Notes: generated by a model not told the origin, from the sequence alone. Shown: positions 31,396-40,588, counted from the stretch's first letter. The stretch is DNA of 64,000 nt from Crocinitomix sp. (GCA_013138735.1 WTCE01000090.1:1-64000), one strand, 5' to 3'. Numbers and translations are program-made.

Positions 31396-32886
31396 CTACT
31401 CCGATCTAAAAACCTTATTCACTTTTTCCATATCTACCGTTTTCACCAAATGCTTAGCTACGGTCGCCGTTTTTAAAACGGTATCTGTAATCCACTTCAA
31501 ATGCGCCTTGGGGTTATCCTTTACTTCGGTTATGATTTTTGTCAAGAAGTCAACCATCTCCATTCCTGTGTCTAAGGATTTTTCTGGATTCTTGATATGG
31601 GCTTCGAAAGAATTTGTTAGTTCAACACCACCTTGCTTTAATGTTTTAAGAATAAAAGAAAGGTTTAGTGCTTTATAAGAGGGATATGTTCCCTCAAAAA
31701 TTCCAGCTATCGTGTCGGCGTATTCTTTATCAACCTTGGCCTTTGCGATCATGGCTGTTAAGATTTTGATCCACATCTTAGTAAAGGTCTTGTTTCGTGG
31801 AAACTGGACCAGTAAATTGGATAAAGCAAAATCAAAAGCCACTTCTTCTTTCACTTTTACGGTGTAAGTATCCAAATCTTGCGCAGAAAAACGATCTTCC
31901 GCCACGCATTGTTCTATCGTTTCAGTAGCCCAACGCGCACTTAATAGGGCATATTGAATTCCATCACCACTTAATGGATTAATGAGTCCTGCAGCTTCTC
32001 CAACAAGCATTATGCGGTTATCACTTAGCTTTTGTTTCGGATTAAAAAATGTAATTGGCCAACCTTTTATCTTCTCTGCAGGTTCTCCGTCGCCAATTCG
32101 TTCTTTTATGTCTTCATTGTTTTCAATATGTGACAGCAAGATTTTTTTGACATGATCGGGTTTAACGGGAAACGTTTTCGAAATCATTGCAATTCCAATA
32201 TTGGCCCCTGTCGCTCCCTTTGGAAACATCCAAAAAATGCCTGGAAATCCATCTTCATTAAAATAAATATCAACCCGATCATTTGGGCCATTCACATTGT
32301 CATAATACGCACGTAAACCTAAAAGTTGATAGTCATCTTTTGGTTTTCGTCCATGTAATTGCCTTGCTATTGTCGAATTTGCGCCATCAGCACCAACCAA
32401 TAATTTTGTCTTTAATTTAAAAGTTTTGTCGCCCGATTTTAAAGAGACAACAGCGGCATTTTCAGAAGTTGTATATTCGGTAACCGTAGTGCCTTGAATA
32501 AACGTAGCGCCTGCTTTTTTAGCCGCTTCATAGATCCAATTATCTAATTCAATGCGCGGTATAATTCGTGCATGATAGGGCAAATAGTCCGGTTTTGATA
32601 AATCAATAAATACTTTATCATCTTTTAGAAAAAGACCTACTTTATTAATTTCATTTGCTTTTTCAAACTCATCCGCTCCCGTAATCCCCATTTTATCCAA
32701 CTCAGCCAATGCAATGGGGCTAACGCCGTCACCACAAATTTTATCTCTTGGAAAAACAGCAGATTCAACAACTGTTACTTTTATTCCTTTTGAAGCCAAA
32801 TGAAAAGCTAGTCCGCTTCCTGCAGGTCCTCCCCCTACTATCAGAACATCACAATCATATATTATCTTGGGTGTTACACTTATCAT
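31396..32886 (-). CDS. Geranylgeranyl reductase family flavoprotein
   Basis: This 496-residue FAD-dependent oxidoreductase carries the N-terminal dinucleotide motif DVLIVGGGPAGSG, then KICGDGVSP near residue 50, LVGADGANSTIARQL and the second FAD motif LVGEAAGLINPLSGDGIQYAL, all as in the geranylgeranyl-reductase (GGR) family. GGRs saturate isoprenoid chains of lipids, quinones or chlorophyll. The C-terminal 130 residues are longer than in compact GGRs and helical. It lies 5 bases after a prenyl diphosphate synthase, so the likely substrate is a C20-type diphosphate or a lipid made from it. It is the last gene of a seven-gene operon. The enzyme class is secure; the substrate is inferred. Confidence 0.85.
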   Translation of the reverse strand: MISVTPKIIYDCDVLIVGGGPAGSGLAFHLASKGIKVTVVESAVFPRDKICGDGVSPIALAELDKMGITGADEFEKANEINKVGLFLKDDKVFIDLSKPDYLPYHARIIPRIELDNWIYEAAKKAGATFIQGTTVTEYTTSENAAVVSLKSGDKTFKLKTKLLVGADGANSTIARQLHGRKPKDDYQLLGLRAYYDNVNGPNDRVDIYFNEDGFPGIFWMFPKGATGANIGIAMISKTFPVKPDHVKKILLSHIENNEDIKERIGDGEPAEKIKGWPITFFNPKQKLSDNRIMLVGEAAGLINPLSGDGIQYALLSARWATETIEQCVAEDRFSAQDLDTYTVKVKEEVAFDFALSNLLVQFPRNKTFTKMWIKILTAMIAKAKVDKEYADTIAGIFEGTYPSYKALNLSFILKTLKQGGVELTNSFEAHIKNPEKSLDTGMEMVDFLTKIITEVKDNPKAHLKWITDTVLKTATVAKHLVKTVDMEKVNKVFRSE

Positions 32887-32891
32887 ATTGC

Positions 32892-33920
32892 TTAATAATC
32901 TCGGTTAATCATGTAAAGAATAATATTTTCAATTAAGGCTTTGTCTTCGGTATCGTGACATTTAGAAAAGAGTGTATAGAACTCTTTCAAAGCCCCGCCC
33001 GCTAAATATTGCGCTGTTTCTTTTGCCTTTTCAATGGAATCATAATGGTGCATTAAGCCCAATATTGACCTTGCCTCTTCAATGCAACGTTCTTTAATGG
33101 GATTAGCTAAAAATGTCTTAACATCTTTAAACTCGCTAGGTTTACAATTCTCCAATAAATGAATCAGCATCAAAGTGCGTTTTCCTTCAATAATATCCCC
33201 GCAAATTTCTTTGCCATAAACATCTTCCTCAGCAACCAAGTTTAAAATATCATCTTGAACTTGAAACGAAGTTCCCATGAAGTAGCCTAGTCGGTCAAAT
33301 TTACTTGGGTCAACCTGTCCTCTTGTTCCAATAATAGCTCCAATTCTTAAAGGATGCATGCACGTATACCAACATGTTTTTTTCAAAATCATGCGCAAAT
33401 AATCCGCCTCCTTTAAATCACAAACATTATCCCTTCTCCAACCCAATTCCATAGCCTGCCCTTCGACAGATTCTAGAATCATATGTTGCACTTCTAAATA
33501 AACCTGTGTGGCTACACGGTCTCCTAAAATTTCTCGATTTTTATAGAGTGGATAAAGACTTAAAACCTGCATGGCATCACCAACATTTATTGCAATCGCC
33601 TTATTATTTGCCTCATGAAGTGTAGGTTGGCCTCTTCTGATAAAGCTCTCGTCTTCAACATCATCATGTACTAAAAAAGCATTGTGCAAAAGTTCTAACG
33701 TAATTGCAGAATCCATTGCTTCGCTTTGTTTTCCGCCATAAGCTTTGCATGCAGCAATGCACAAACCAGGTCTAAAACCTTTGCCACCGCGATTAGGATA
33801 ATCGGCAACCAAATCGTATAAATATTTACGTGGTTCTTTGTCCGGAATGTATTGATTAATCCCTTTTAATGTTGCAGCACCGTATTCAGCAAGCATTGAT
33901 TTCATTAAAGAATCGCTCAT
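32892..33920 (-). CDS. Polyprenyl (geranylgeranyl-type) diphosphate synthase
   Basis: This 342-residue trans-prenyl synthase has the first aspartate-rich motif VHDDVED (Asp86, 87, 90) with only two residues between the aspartates, as in type III/eukaryote-like geranylgeranyl synthases. The second is DDILN at 223, with Asn at the fifth position. Ala81 and Phe82 lie at -5 and -4 before the first motif, positions that set chain length. That suggests a short-chain product, C15 or C20, but does not prove which. RxxRP-type (KGFRPGL) and GKRTLM motifs are present. Spacing of 2 and 5 bases to its neighbours makes it part of one transcript with the GGR and the Ig-like proteins. Confidence 0.88.
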   Translation of the reverse strand: MSDSLMKSMLAEYGAATLKGINQYIPDKEPRKYLYDLVADYPNRGGKGFRPGLCIAACKAYGGKQSEAMDSAITLELLHNAFLVHDDVEDESFIRRGQPTLHEANNKAIAINVGDAMQVLSLYPLYKNREILGDRVATQVYLEVQHMILESVEGQAMELGWRRDNVCDLKEADYLRMILKKTCWYTCMHPLRIGAIIGTRGQVDPSKFDRLGYFMGTSFQVQDDILNLVAEEDVYGKEICGDIIEGKRTLMLIHLLENCKPSEFKDVKTFLANPIKERCIEEARSILGLMHHYDSIEKAKETAQYLAGGALKEFYTLFSKCHDTEDKALIENIILYMINRDY

Positions 33921-33922
33921 GA

Positions 33923-34579
33923 TTACTTAATTACTTCAACATTTAAAACAACTTTAATCGCATTTGGACCTTCCGTTGATATAAACGCATTGTATTGGTC
34001 GGCTTCCGCATTTTTAGGTACGGTTAAGTCTACCATAATTTCTTGCGCCTCGTTTGGTTTCAGTTCAACTTTGTCAGGTGTGATTTTTAGAGCACGCGAA
34101 AAGATGGTGTGATTGTTCAAACCAATTAAGTTTGTTTTTCTAAACGTTAAATTGGTCGTTTCTTCAGTATCTTCTAATAAAGAAAAACAAAATGAAACTT
34201 TTTCACCAGGTTTCACCGGGTTATCGGCATCTAAAACAATGGCACCCTTATTTGTACTTGCTTGCGGAGTTGTTGGCTTTTCCTCGCTAGTTGAATTGTT
34301 CGACTTGAATGCTGCTAGATTATTGACTTGTTTAGAAATTGCGGTAAAAGCATCTAAAAAAAGATCAACAGCTTCATGCGTGTCTCTTCTAATTCTATTG
34401 AGTAAGTCGTTCGGATCACTTCGAATGTCATCAACGTCAATTACTTTTTTTTCTATCTTTTTTGCTGCCAAAATCCCTGCAGCAATTTCTTCTTCTAACA
34501 CATTAACAGCAGAATTGATCAGCCTTTGTGCTCCAGAAAAAATCTCTTCGGTTTTTTTCGTCGTTTTCTTCTCAGTCAT
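33923..34579 (-). CDS. Phasin-like helix plus Ig-like domain protein
   Basis: This 218-residue cytoplasmic protein has no signal peptide. The N-terminal 105 residues are amphipathic helix (NSAVNVLEEEIAAGILAAKK, then VDLFLDAFTAISKQVNNLAAF) in the style of phasins and other lipid-surface proteins. A Ser/Thr/Pro linker follows, then an Ig-like beta-sandwich (AIVLDADNPVKPGEKVSFCF, LKPNEAQEIMVDLTVPKNAEADQY). It lies 2 bases from each neighbour. It is the same design as the next two proteins upstream, so they look like paralogues or co-evolved partners. No family name is recognised. A coat role on a lipid-like body is speculation from layout. Confidence 0.65.
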   Translation of the reverse strand: MTEKKTTKKTEEIFSGAQRLINSAVNVLEEEIAAGILAAKKIEKKVIDVDDIRSDPNDLLNRIRRDTHEAVDLFLDAFTAISKQVNNLAAFKSNNSTSEEKPTTPQASTNKGAIVLDADNPVKPGEKVSFCFSLLEDTEETTNLTFRKTNLIGLNNHTIFSRALKITPDKVELKPNEAQEIMVDLTVPKNAEADQYNAFISTEGPNAIKVVLNVEVIK

Positions 34580-34581
34580 TT

Positions 34582-35295
34582 CTAGGCAATCAATTTACTA
34601 TTTTTTCTAACGACAATAATTCGAATTAAGAAATAAAGGGGTTCAAAACCTTCCACTTGAACCTTACTTTGATAGGTTCCAAGTTTCATATCTGAATCAA
34701 TGGTCACACTTATTGCAACAGCTTGTGACGCATTCATTTCTAATGAAAATGATTGCGGCTCGAAATCCGTTTTAAGCGCATATGTTTCTGTTGGATCATC
34801 AACATTAACAAAATCGAAATTAACGAATTTGCAAAGCACTTTTTCTTCCTTAATATTGTCTAATAAAAACTGAAATTTTAACACCCCTTCTTTACAACCA
34901 GTTCCGGTCAAGATAAAAGCGGGTTCATTCACATAATCTTCAGAAACCGTCATTTCTTCTACTTCGGCTTCTTCAACTGTATCTTTTGGGTCGGTTGGGT
35001 CTGTAGGCTCGGTTGGTTCGCTCGTATCACCCGTGTTTGAAAAAGCGTTTTTAGTAAACTCAAAACCGAGTTCCATCACATTTTTATAATGTTCTATATT
35101 TAATTCAGCAAACGCAGATAATGCTCCCATTATTTCGCCGGATTCTGGCGCTTTAAAAGCCTTAGCCTTTTTGCCAGAACCTCGAGCTTCACTTACAAGG
35201 TCTTTTCCTTGTTTAAAATAGTCTTTATTGATGTCAACCATTTTTTTGAAGATCCCTTCTAAGCCTTTGGCAAAATCATTTTTCTCTTCACTCAT
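34582..35295 (-). CDS. Phasin-like helix plus Ig-like domain protein
   Basis: A 237-residue cytoplasmic protein. Residues 1-90 are helical with the phasin-like rhythm (LEGIFKKMVDINKDYF, LSAFAELNIEHYKNVMELGFEFTKNAF). A striking Pro-Thr-Glu/Asp linker (TEPTEPTDPTDP) follows at about 97-108. The C-terminal half is an Ig-like sandwich (PAFILTGTGCKEGVLKFQF to LKLGTYQSKVQVEGFEPLYFLI). It starts 16 bases after the upstream neighbour ends. I do not recognise a family, but linker plus helix plus Ig-like is the same plan as its neighbours. Confidence 0.65.
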   Translation of the reverse strand: MSEEKNDFAKGLEGIFKKMVDINKDYFKQGKDLVSEARGSGKKAKAFKAPESGEIMGALSAFAELNIEHYKNVMELGFEFTKNAFSNTGDTSEPTEPTDPTDPKDTVEEAEVEEMTVSEDYVNEPAFILTGTGCKEGVLKFQFLLDNIKEEKVLCKFVNFDFVNVDDPTETYALKTDFEPQSFSLEMNASQAVAISVTIDSDMKLGTYQSKVQVEGFEPLYFLIRIIVVRKNSKLIA

Positions 35296-35311
35296 TTATC
35301 AGTAGGTTTTA

Positions 35312-36043
35312 TTAACTTTTTAATTGCATTACAGCTTCTCTTGCTTCTTTATCCGGTACTGCCTCATCTGCTGTTTCTTTTTCTGTAATTACGCGATCTC
35401 CTTTTTTAGGTTCACAATAAAAATGCGATTGCCAATTTTGCCATTTGATCTTGAATTTTTTCTCGCTAAATGGTACCGCCGTTATTTCATCATAATAATT
35501 CACTCTTAATCGGAAGCAAATGTTTTGATTGAATTCTTTTTCACGCAATACAATTTCAGTCGCATATTCGGTTCCGTTACTGTAGCCACTTAAATCAATC
35601 ACCATTAATACACGTTCCTTTCTTCCGGGTGCCAGTGTTACTGTAGTTTTATTCAGTACAGGTTGACTTGGCGCAAGATTACCGTCCATATCCTCAAGTT
35701 CTCTCACACCAACGCGATAGGTCTTTGTTGTTGCGCATTCATTTTTGACTAAAAAGGGTACGATAATCCGCTCATTAGCCATTGCTTGTCTTGTAATTGT
35801 GGCAATACAATGCGGCGGGCATGTTTCTTCAGGAGGCGAACAATGACTTGTATTCCCCTTTTGGTTTGATAAATTCAACCTTGGAACCTTACCACTAATA
35901 ATTTGCTTATTTGCCTTTGTTGCATTGTCAAACATATTTTCAACCAGCGGTTTCATAGTGTCGATTGACATATCGGTCATTCTTTGGAAAGAATCTGATA
36001 ATGTTCGCTGAATTTCTGATACTCTTGTATTATTTTCTGCCAT
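35312..36043 (-). CDS. Helix plus Ig-like domain protein with Cys-rich linker
   Basis: A 243-residue cytoplasmic protein with helical residues 1-45 (EIQRTLSDSFQRMTDMSIDTM). A Cys/Pro-rich hinge follows (HCSPPEETCPPHC), which might bind metal or form a crosslink. The Ig-like domain spans about 80-185 (IIVPFLVKNECATTKTYRVGV, LAPGRKERVLMVIDLSGY). The basic tail reads WQNWQSHFYCEPKKGDR. It resembles the two downstream paralogues in plan but has a different linker. The family is not recognised. Confidence 0.6.
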   Translation of the reverse strand: MAENNTRVSEIQRTLSDSFQRMTDMSIDTMKPLVENMFDNATKANKQIISGKVPRLNLSNQKGNTSHCSPPEETCPPHCIATITRQAMANERIIVPFLVKNECATTKTYRVGVRELEDMDGNLAPSQPVLNKTTVTLAPGRKERVLMVIDLSGYSNGTEYATEIVLREKEFNQNICFRLRVNYYDEITAVPFSEKKFKIKWQNWQSHFYCEPKKGDRVITEKETADEAVPDKEAREAVMQLKS

Positions 36044-36054
36044 AACTTAGCTTG

Positions 36055-36822
36055 TTATTTTTTATCAATATGTGATTTAATAGCAACAGATATTCCTTGA
36101 TCCCAGAACCTGAATTCTCCGTCGTAATCCTTTTTCGCATCCGCATTTTCAGGGATGGTAAATAAAACCGTCAATAATTGACTTGCGCCAGATTCGAGCG
36201 TTTGCCCGGCTTCTTTAAGTTTTATTGAAACCCAATCCACCATATTTGCTTTTACATTTTCAGCAACCATATCCATTGTTTTCTCAAAACCTTCTACTTT
36301 AGTCTCTCTAAACCCAGTGCCAAAAGCTCTGCACATCAAATCCATGTCTAACATTGCTGCATGTTTTAGGGTTGGAATACAAAATGGCATATTCCCCCTA
36401 TTTTCAAGCATAAACTGTACTGTATGAATTGTTCCAGGCGCAGTGCCTTGAAAAGTGAAATCGCTATGACTCAACCTAACGTCAATTAGAGGTTGTACAA
36501 TCATTTTTACTGGAAAAGTAGTTTCTCCAATTGTGATATACTTTTGATAAGTTCCCGGGGGTGTATTAATAGGTAATTGATGATCAATTTGTTTTGAAGC
36601 TTGTTCCCCTGGATTTAATCGCAAAGACACGCGCATTACATCATTTACTACTCCTTTTGTTTTTTTATCAGCCAGTCCTAGTGATTTTATTCGTACTGTT
36701 TCAGTATGTTTACTCGCAAATTGTATCCGTCCCTTTAAACGATTTGGTGGGCCGTTCAAAATGATTTCTTTATCTAGAATATTAATTTTTTCTTGATGCG
36801 CATCAGCTGTTATCCTAATCAT
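36055..36822 (-). CDS. Double Ig-like domain cytoplasmic protein
   Basis: A 255-residue protein without signal peptide or helix-rich N-terminus. It holds two beta-sandwich segments: residues 1-110 (KGRIQFASKHTETVRIKSLGLA, LRLNPGEQASKQIDHQLP, GTYQKYITIGETTFPVKMIV) and 115-250 (FTFQGTAPGTIHTVQFMLENRGN, LLTVLFTIPENADAKKDYDGEFRFWD). The GT(Y/I) and PGE patterns recall NEW3/COG1470-type Ig-like domains, which normally face outside, whereas here they appear cytoplasmic. It begins 87 bases after the repeat-protein gene and runs into the other Ig-like genes with an 11-base gap. Function unknown. Confidence 0.6.
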   Translation of the reverse strand: MIRITADAHQEKINILDKEIILNGPPNRLKGRIQFASKHTETVRIKSLGLADKKTKGVVNDVMRVSLRLNPGEQASKQIDHQLPINTPPGTYQKYITIGETTFPVKMIVQPLIDVRLSHSDFTFQGTAPGTIHTVQFMLENRGNMPFCIPTLKHAAMLDMDLMCRAFGTGFRETKVEGFEKTMDMVAENVKANMVDWVSIKLKEAGQTLESGASQLLTVLFTIPENADAKKDYDGEFRFWDQGISVAIKSHIDKK

Positions 36823-36909
36823 AACGGAAAGTTTTTAGAAATGAATTGAAAAAACCTTCAACTTATATGTTGAAGCTATTTATAATTTTATTTAGAATGG
36901 GGTCTAATC

Positions 36910-37425
36910 TTATTTCCTAACAGGAAAAGGCCTTGTATCGGGTTCACAGCAATCAACCTCACAGTTTTCAGCTGCATTTGGAACATAAGGTTGGGTGATC
37001 ACTTGGCTTTCGCCTCCCATAGAAACACTCATTAACTCTACACCCAAAACTTTTAAACAAACATTTGAATAATTTGGCATGCGAACTCGAACGCTCATCA
37101 TGTCTTTAACGTCTTGTAAAGTAAACCTTGGAAGGTTCATGATTTCTATTTTACTATCAGTAGATAATGGGGCTGCAGGATCTCCTCTCAATGTTAAAAC
37201 ATTATCAGTAGCTATGCCACCCGCAAGAGTAGTGGTTAAACCACCGTCCATGGTTGCAGTTACACCTCCATCTATGTTAACACCAATATTATTCAGTAAA
37301 TCTCCATGTAAGTCGACACCAATATTTTCCAATAAATCGCCGTGCAATTCGACATCCATGTTTTCTAACAAATCGCCATGCAAGTTACTTGAATAGTCTG
37401 TTGGGATTTTTAAGCCACCGCCCAT
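36910..37425 (-). CDS. Short-repeat protein heading the isoprenoid operon
   Basis: This 171-residue protein has no signal peptide. Residues 14-50 contain three 12-residue repeats of the form LHGDLLENxxVE/D/N, then shorter DGGVTATM / DGGLTTTL units to about 70. These look like a small beta-solenoid or ladder. Residues 80-145 form a compact beta region (FTLQDVKDMMSVRVRMPNYS). The tail is Cys-rich (CEVDCCEPDTRPFP). It lies 87 bases before the Ig-like genes on the same strand and probably shares their transcript. Repeats this short suggest self-assembly or surface binding. I do not recognise it. Confidence 0.6.
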   Translation of the reverse strand: MGGGLKIPTDYSSNLHGDLLENMDVELHGDLLENIGVDLHGDLLNNIGVNIDGGVTATMDGGLTTTLAGGIATDNVLTLRGDPAAPLSTDSKIEIMNLPRFTLQDVKDMMSVRVRMPNYSNVCLKVLGVELMSVSMGGESQVITQPYVPNAAENCEVDCCEPDTRPFPVRK

Positions 37426-37641
37426 AAGTTTTAGTTTTAAGGTTAAGCATTAAATATAACCAAAAATCTGGCTTAGCATGAAAGTATTTGCATTTAATGA
37501 TTTGGCTTTCAATAAAACTCAGGGCGTTAACGCGCTTAAAATGAGGTTTTTTTTATCCTTTACTTGGGGAAGGGAAATGGGAATAAGCATAAAGAATTAG
37601 TATTAAAAAAATCGAGACGAACTTCTATTTTACCCAAACCA

Positions 37642-38892
37642 CTACTCAAAAAACACCTTCTGTACATAACGCGTTTCATCATTACTTAAGGCAATAATAT
37701 AGATTCCTGTTCCAACCTTTTCTGGAAGTCTTAATTTAAACGTTGTACTTTCGTTCAACCGCTCTTGAATTAGCATAACACCTGCTACATTATAGAGACA
37801 TAGCTCGTTGTACAAATTCTCATCCGGAAACGTGATCAATAAGGTATTATCATCCAATTTAGAAAAGGTTGGATTCTGATCCTCTAATTGCGTATCATTA
37901 TTAGATAAATGACCATAGGAGAATGATTTGCTCAATTGCAGTGAATCATTATAATAATAGCGAATATTCCAAATTCCCTGTTTGCTTAAAGGTGGTGTTT
38001 CAATTGAATGGTTATAATAATGAAACCACCAATCCTGGGTTAAATAAGTGGTAGTTTCTGTTGCATATAAATCGCCATTTGGCTCGTACCATTCTATGGT
38101 AGTTTCATCTCCCAATTTAAGTCCATATTGGAGCGCCCAATAGGTAAAAAAAGGATCATCACTATTGAAGTCTGATTTGAGGCCCAATCTTTCTTTTAAG
38201 GGAACCCAAGTACTTGGAATAAAATTTTCAACCGAGTCGTAATTCACAAAACCACATTCCCAAAGCGCATAAGAAGTGTCATAAATAGGTGGACTTTCCC
38301 AACGGGTACTTCCAGAATCGCAAGGTATTCCCCAGGGGTCAATTGTTGGATCCGTCAACACTCCTGGATTCCATAATTCAAAGTGTAAATGAGGATCGGT
38401 TGAATTACCCGAACTTCCAACCTCCGCAATGATTTCTCCTGCACTAACTAAATCTCCAACCTCAACAATGACTGAACTCGTTCTCAAATGGGCATAATAA
38501 GAATAGGTGTTAGAGCTTGCATGATAAATCCCTACATAATTTCCCAAACCATACTCGACAATCCCTTCCGTTTCTCGATCAAAAAGGTCCTCAGTCACAT
38601 GAATAATTTCCCCAGCTTCAACAGCCATTACATTAACAGAACTGTCCATTTGGGTAAAACCTCTAATAACAAAATCAGTTCCTTGATGTCCGTCATAGGT
38701 TTTGGTTCCGCATTTATGATCTCTTAAAAAGCCGTCTTCTACTAAAACCGGCCCATCATCAAAGTGCCAATCCGGATAATTTACTATGATATAATCAATG
38801 CCATAAGTTCCTTCGATTGGGATGGTTAAGTCTTGTGCTTTTGATGCGCTAGCGCAAATTGTGAAGAAAATAATAAGGAATAATGCTTTCAT
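37642..38892 (-). CDS. Secreted M23 (LytM) metallopeptidase with T9SS type A domain
   Basis: I start this gene at the ATG at 38892, which gives MKALFLII and a signal peptide ending SKAQ; the longer frame begins at TTG. The peptidase domain (about 50-180) has the zinc ligands of M23: HQGTD and HLHFE. Typical surrounding blocks (VMAVEAGEIIHV, GNSTDPHLHFELW) support a functional peptidoglycan or peptide hydrolase. A C-terminal module of about 200 residues follows (YEPNGDLYATETTTY), then a T9SS type A sorting domain (LYNVAGVMLIQERL, VGTGIYIIALS). It is exported to the surface or medium. A single gene. Confidence 0.9.
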   Translation of the reverse strand: MKALFLIIFFTICASASKAQDLTIPIEGTYGIDYIIVNYPDWHFDDGPVLVEDGFLRDHKCGTKTYDGHQGTDFVIRGFTQMDSSVNVMAVEAGEIIHVTEDLFDRETEGIVEYGLGNYVGIYHASSNTYSYYAHLRTSSVIVEVGDLVSAGEIIAEVGSSGNSTDPHLHFELWNPGVLTDPTIDPWGIPCDSGSTRWESPPIYDTSYALWECGFVNYDSVENFIPSTWVPLKERLGLKSDFNSDDPFFTYWALQYGLKLGDETTIEWYEPNGDLYATETTTYLTQDWWFHYYNHSIETPPLSKQGIWNIRYYYNDSLQLSKSFSYGHLSNNDTQLEDQNPTFSKLDDNTLLITFPDENLYNELCLYNVAGVMLIQERLNESTTFKLRLPEKVGTGIYIIALSNDETRYVQKVFFE

Positions 38893-39152
38893 GTTAAAAT
38901 TCAATAATGCTCAAAATTAAGCAATTAAATAAACTATTAACCTCAGCTAAATGCTTTAGAGTACTCTCTTCCTCCCAAATAAATTTTAAAAGACTGAGTT
39001 AGAAAACTATTCTCCTTTCTTAATATAGATTAATGTTATTTCAACTAATTCAATATACTTTTGATCGACGAAAAGAAAGATGGATGTTTGACTAATCTTA
39101 ATCTCAATTCGATCCTTTTAACAAAAAAACGCAAAAAAAGACCACAGAATTA

Positions 39153-40490
39153 ATGTCAAATTTTTCGTCAAAAGAATTAGGAACAAAACCTATTGGAAGA
39201 CTAATATTAAGCCAATCTGTTCCTGCTGCTATTGGTATTTTGGTAATGTCACTAAACATGCTGGTTGACACAATTTTTGTTGGAAATTGGATTGGTTCAG
39301 ATGCCATTGCAGCCATTACTATTGTAATGCCTATCACGTTTTTAATCGCCTCTTTTGGCATGGCTATTGGCATTGGAGGTTCTTCTATTGTATCTCGAGC
39401 ATTTGGAGCAAATAATGATGAAAAAGCGAATCATGTCTTTGGAAATCAAATAATGACATCCGTAACAATTGCGTTAATTCTTTTAGTCTTGGGTTTCTTA
39501 TTTCAGGACCAAGCGTTGCTCTTGTTTGGCGCAAAAGGATCCATACTTGAGCCTGCCAGAGATTATTTTTCTATCGTGTTAGTAGGCATTCCCTTCCTTG
39601 CACTTTTTATGACCGGTAATCCAGTGATCAGAGCAGTAGGGAAACCAATTTTTGCCATGGTAGCCATGCTAATTCCTTCTGTCGCTAATATTATATTGGA
39701 TTATATTTTCATTGTAAGAATGGACTTAGGTATGTCTGGAGCTGCTTGGGCGACTACTATTTCTTATGCCTCAGCGTTTGGTTTTATTGTTTGGTTTTTT
39801 CTATCCAAACACAGCGAACTCAAAATTAGAATTAAATGGTTGAAATTTGAGTGGGAATATGTTAAAGAAATTGCCTCACTTGGTGGTGTAACTTTGGCCA
39901 GACAAGGAGTGGTCAGTTTATTATCGATTATTTTGAATCACTTACTATACAATTACGGCGGAGCCGTTTCTATTACAGTATATGGCATTATTAGTCGCGT
40001 TCTTATGTTTGCCCTATTTCCTGTAATGGGAATAGCACAAGGCTTTATGCCAATAATAGGCTATAATTATGGTGCAAATAATTTTGTACGTGTAAGCGAA
40101 ACCATAAAAAAATCAATTCTATACGCCTCAATATTGGCATTAATTGTATTTGTTTTTATAATGGTTTTTCCAACCGAACTCGTCAGCGTTTTCACGAAAG
40201 ATTTGAAGGTACTTGAACAAACACCAAACGCGCTTCGCATGGTATTTCTAATCACGCCTTTAATAGCGATTCAATTAATTGGATCTGCCTACTTTCAAGC
40301 GGTAGGAAAAGCAAGACTCGCTCTGATACTCACCTTAACAAAGCAAGGGTTTTTCTTAATTCCGCTCATTCTAATTTTACCCAATTTTTTAGGTCTAATT
40401 GGTGTCTGGCTTGCTTTTCCTATAGCAGATTTTTGCGCTACAGCGTTAACAGCTTATTTTCTGCGGAGAGAAATGAAACAGTTTAAATAA
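39153..40490 (+). CDS. MATE-family efflux transporter
   Basis: This is a 445-residue inner-membrane transporter with twelve hydrophobic segments in two similar halves. Typical MATE blocks: PIGRLILSQSVPAAIGILVMSLNMLVDTIFVG, then VGIPFLALFMTGNPVIRAVGKP in the first half and GIAQGFMPIIGYNYGA in the second. It exports cationic drugs or metabolites in exchange for Na+ or H+; the substrate is not predictable. A single gene, preceded by a 260-base gap and followed by a weak AGGCCT hairpin. Full length for the family. Confidence 0.93.
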   Translation: MSNFSSKELGTKPIGRLILSQSVPAAIGILVMSLNMLVDTIFVGNWIGSDAIAAITIVMPITFLIASFGMAIGIGGSSIVSRAFGANNDEKANHVFGNQIMTSVTIALILLVLGFLFQDQALLLFGAKGSILEPARDYFSIVLVGIPFLALFMTGNPVIRAVGKPIFAMVAMLIPSVANIILDYIFIVRMDLGMSGAAWATTISYASAFGFIVWFFLSKHSELKIRIKWLKFEWEYVKEIASLGGVTLARQGVVSLLSIILNHLLYNYGGAVSITVYGIISRVLMFALFPVMGIAQGFMPIIGYNYGANNFVRVSETIKKSILYASILALIVFVFIMVFPTELVSVFTKDLKVLEQTPNALRMVFLITPLIAIQLIGSAYFQAVGKARLALILTLTKQGFFLIPLILILPNFLGLIGVWLAFPIADFCATALTAYFLRREMKQFK

Positions 40491-40550
40491 GGGCTCATTA
40501 CGTTTCTAGTGGCGATTAGTTGCATACCACTTATGAACTTGAGTTCCGAC

Positions 40551-40588
40551 CAAAGGCCTCTTTTGATTAAAAAAAAGGCCTGGATTTT
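40551..40588 (+). terminator. Possible terminator after the MATE gene
   Basis: Two AGGCCT blocks (self-complementary) separated by an A/T-rich loop can form a hairpin: CCAAAGGCCT and AAGGCCTGG. ATTTTAG follows. The U-run is short, so the terminator is weak. Confidence 0.4.

Noticed and set aside
31396-37425. Family 2 encapsulin operon with polyprenyl synthase
   Set aside because: Prenyl synthases sit next to family 2 encapsulins, but no HK97-fold shell protein is seen. The other genes are Ig-like and repeat proteins.
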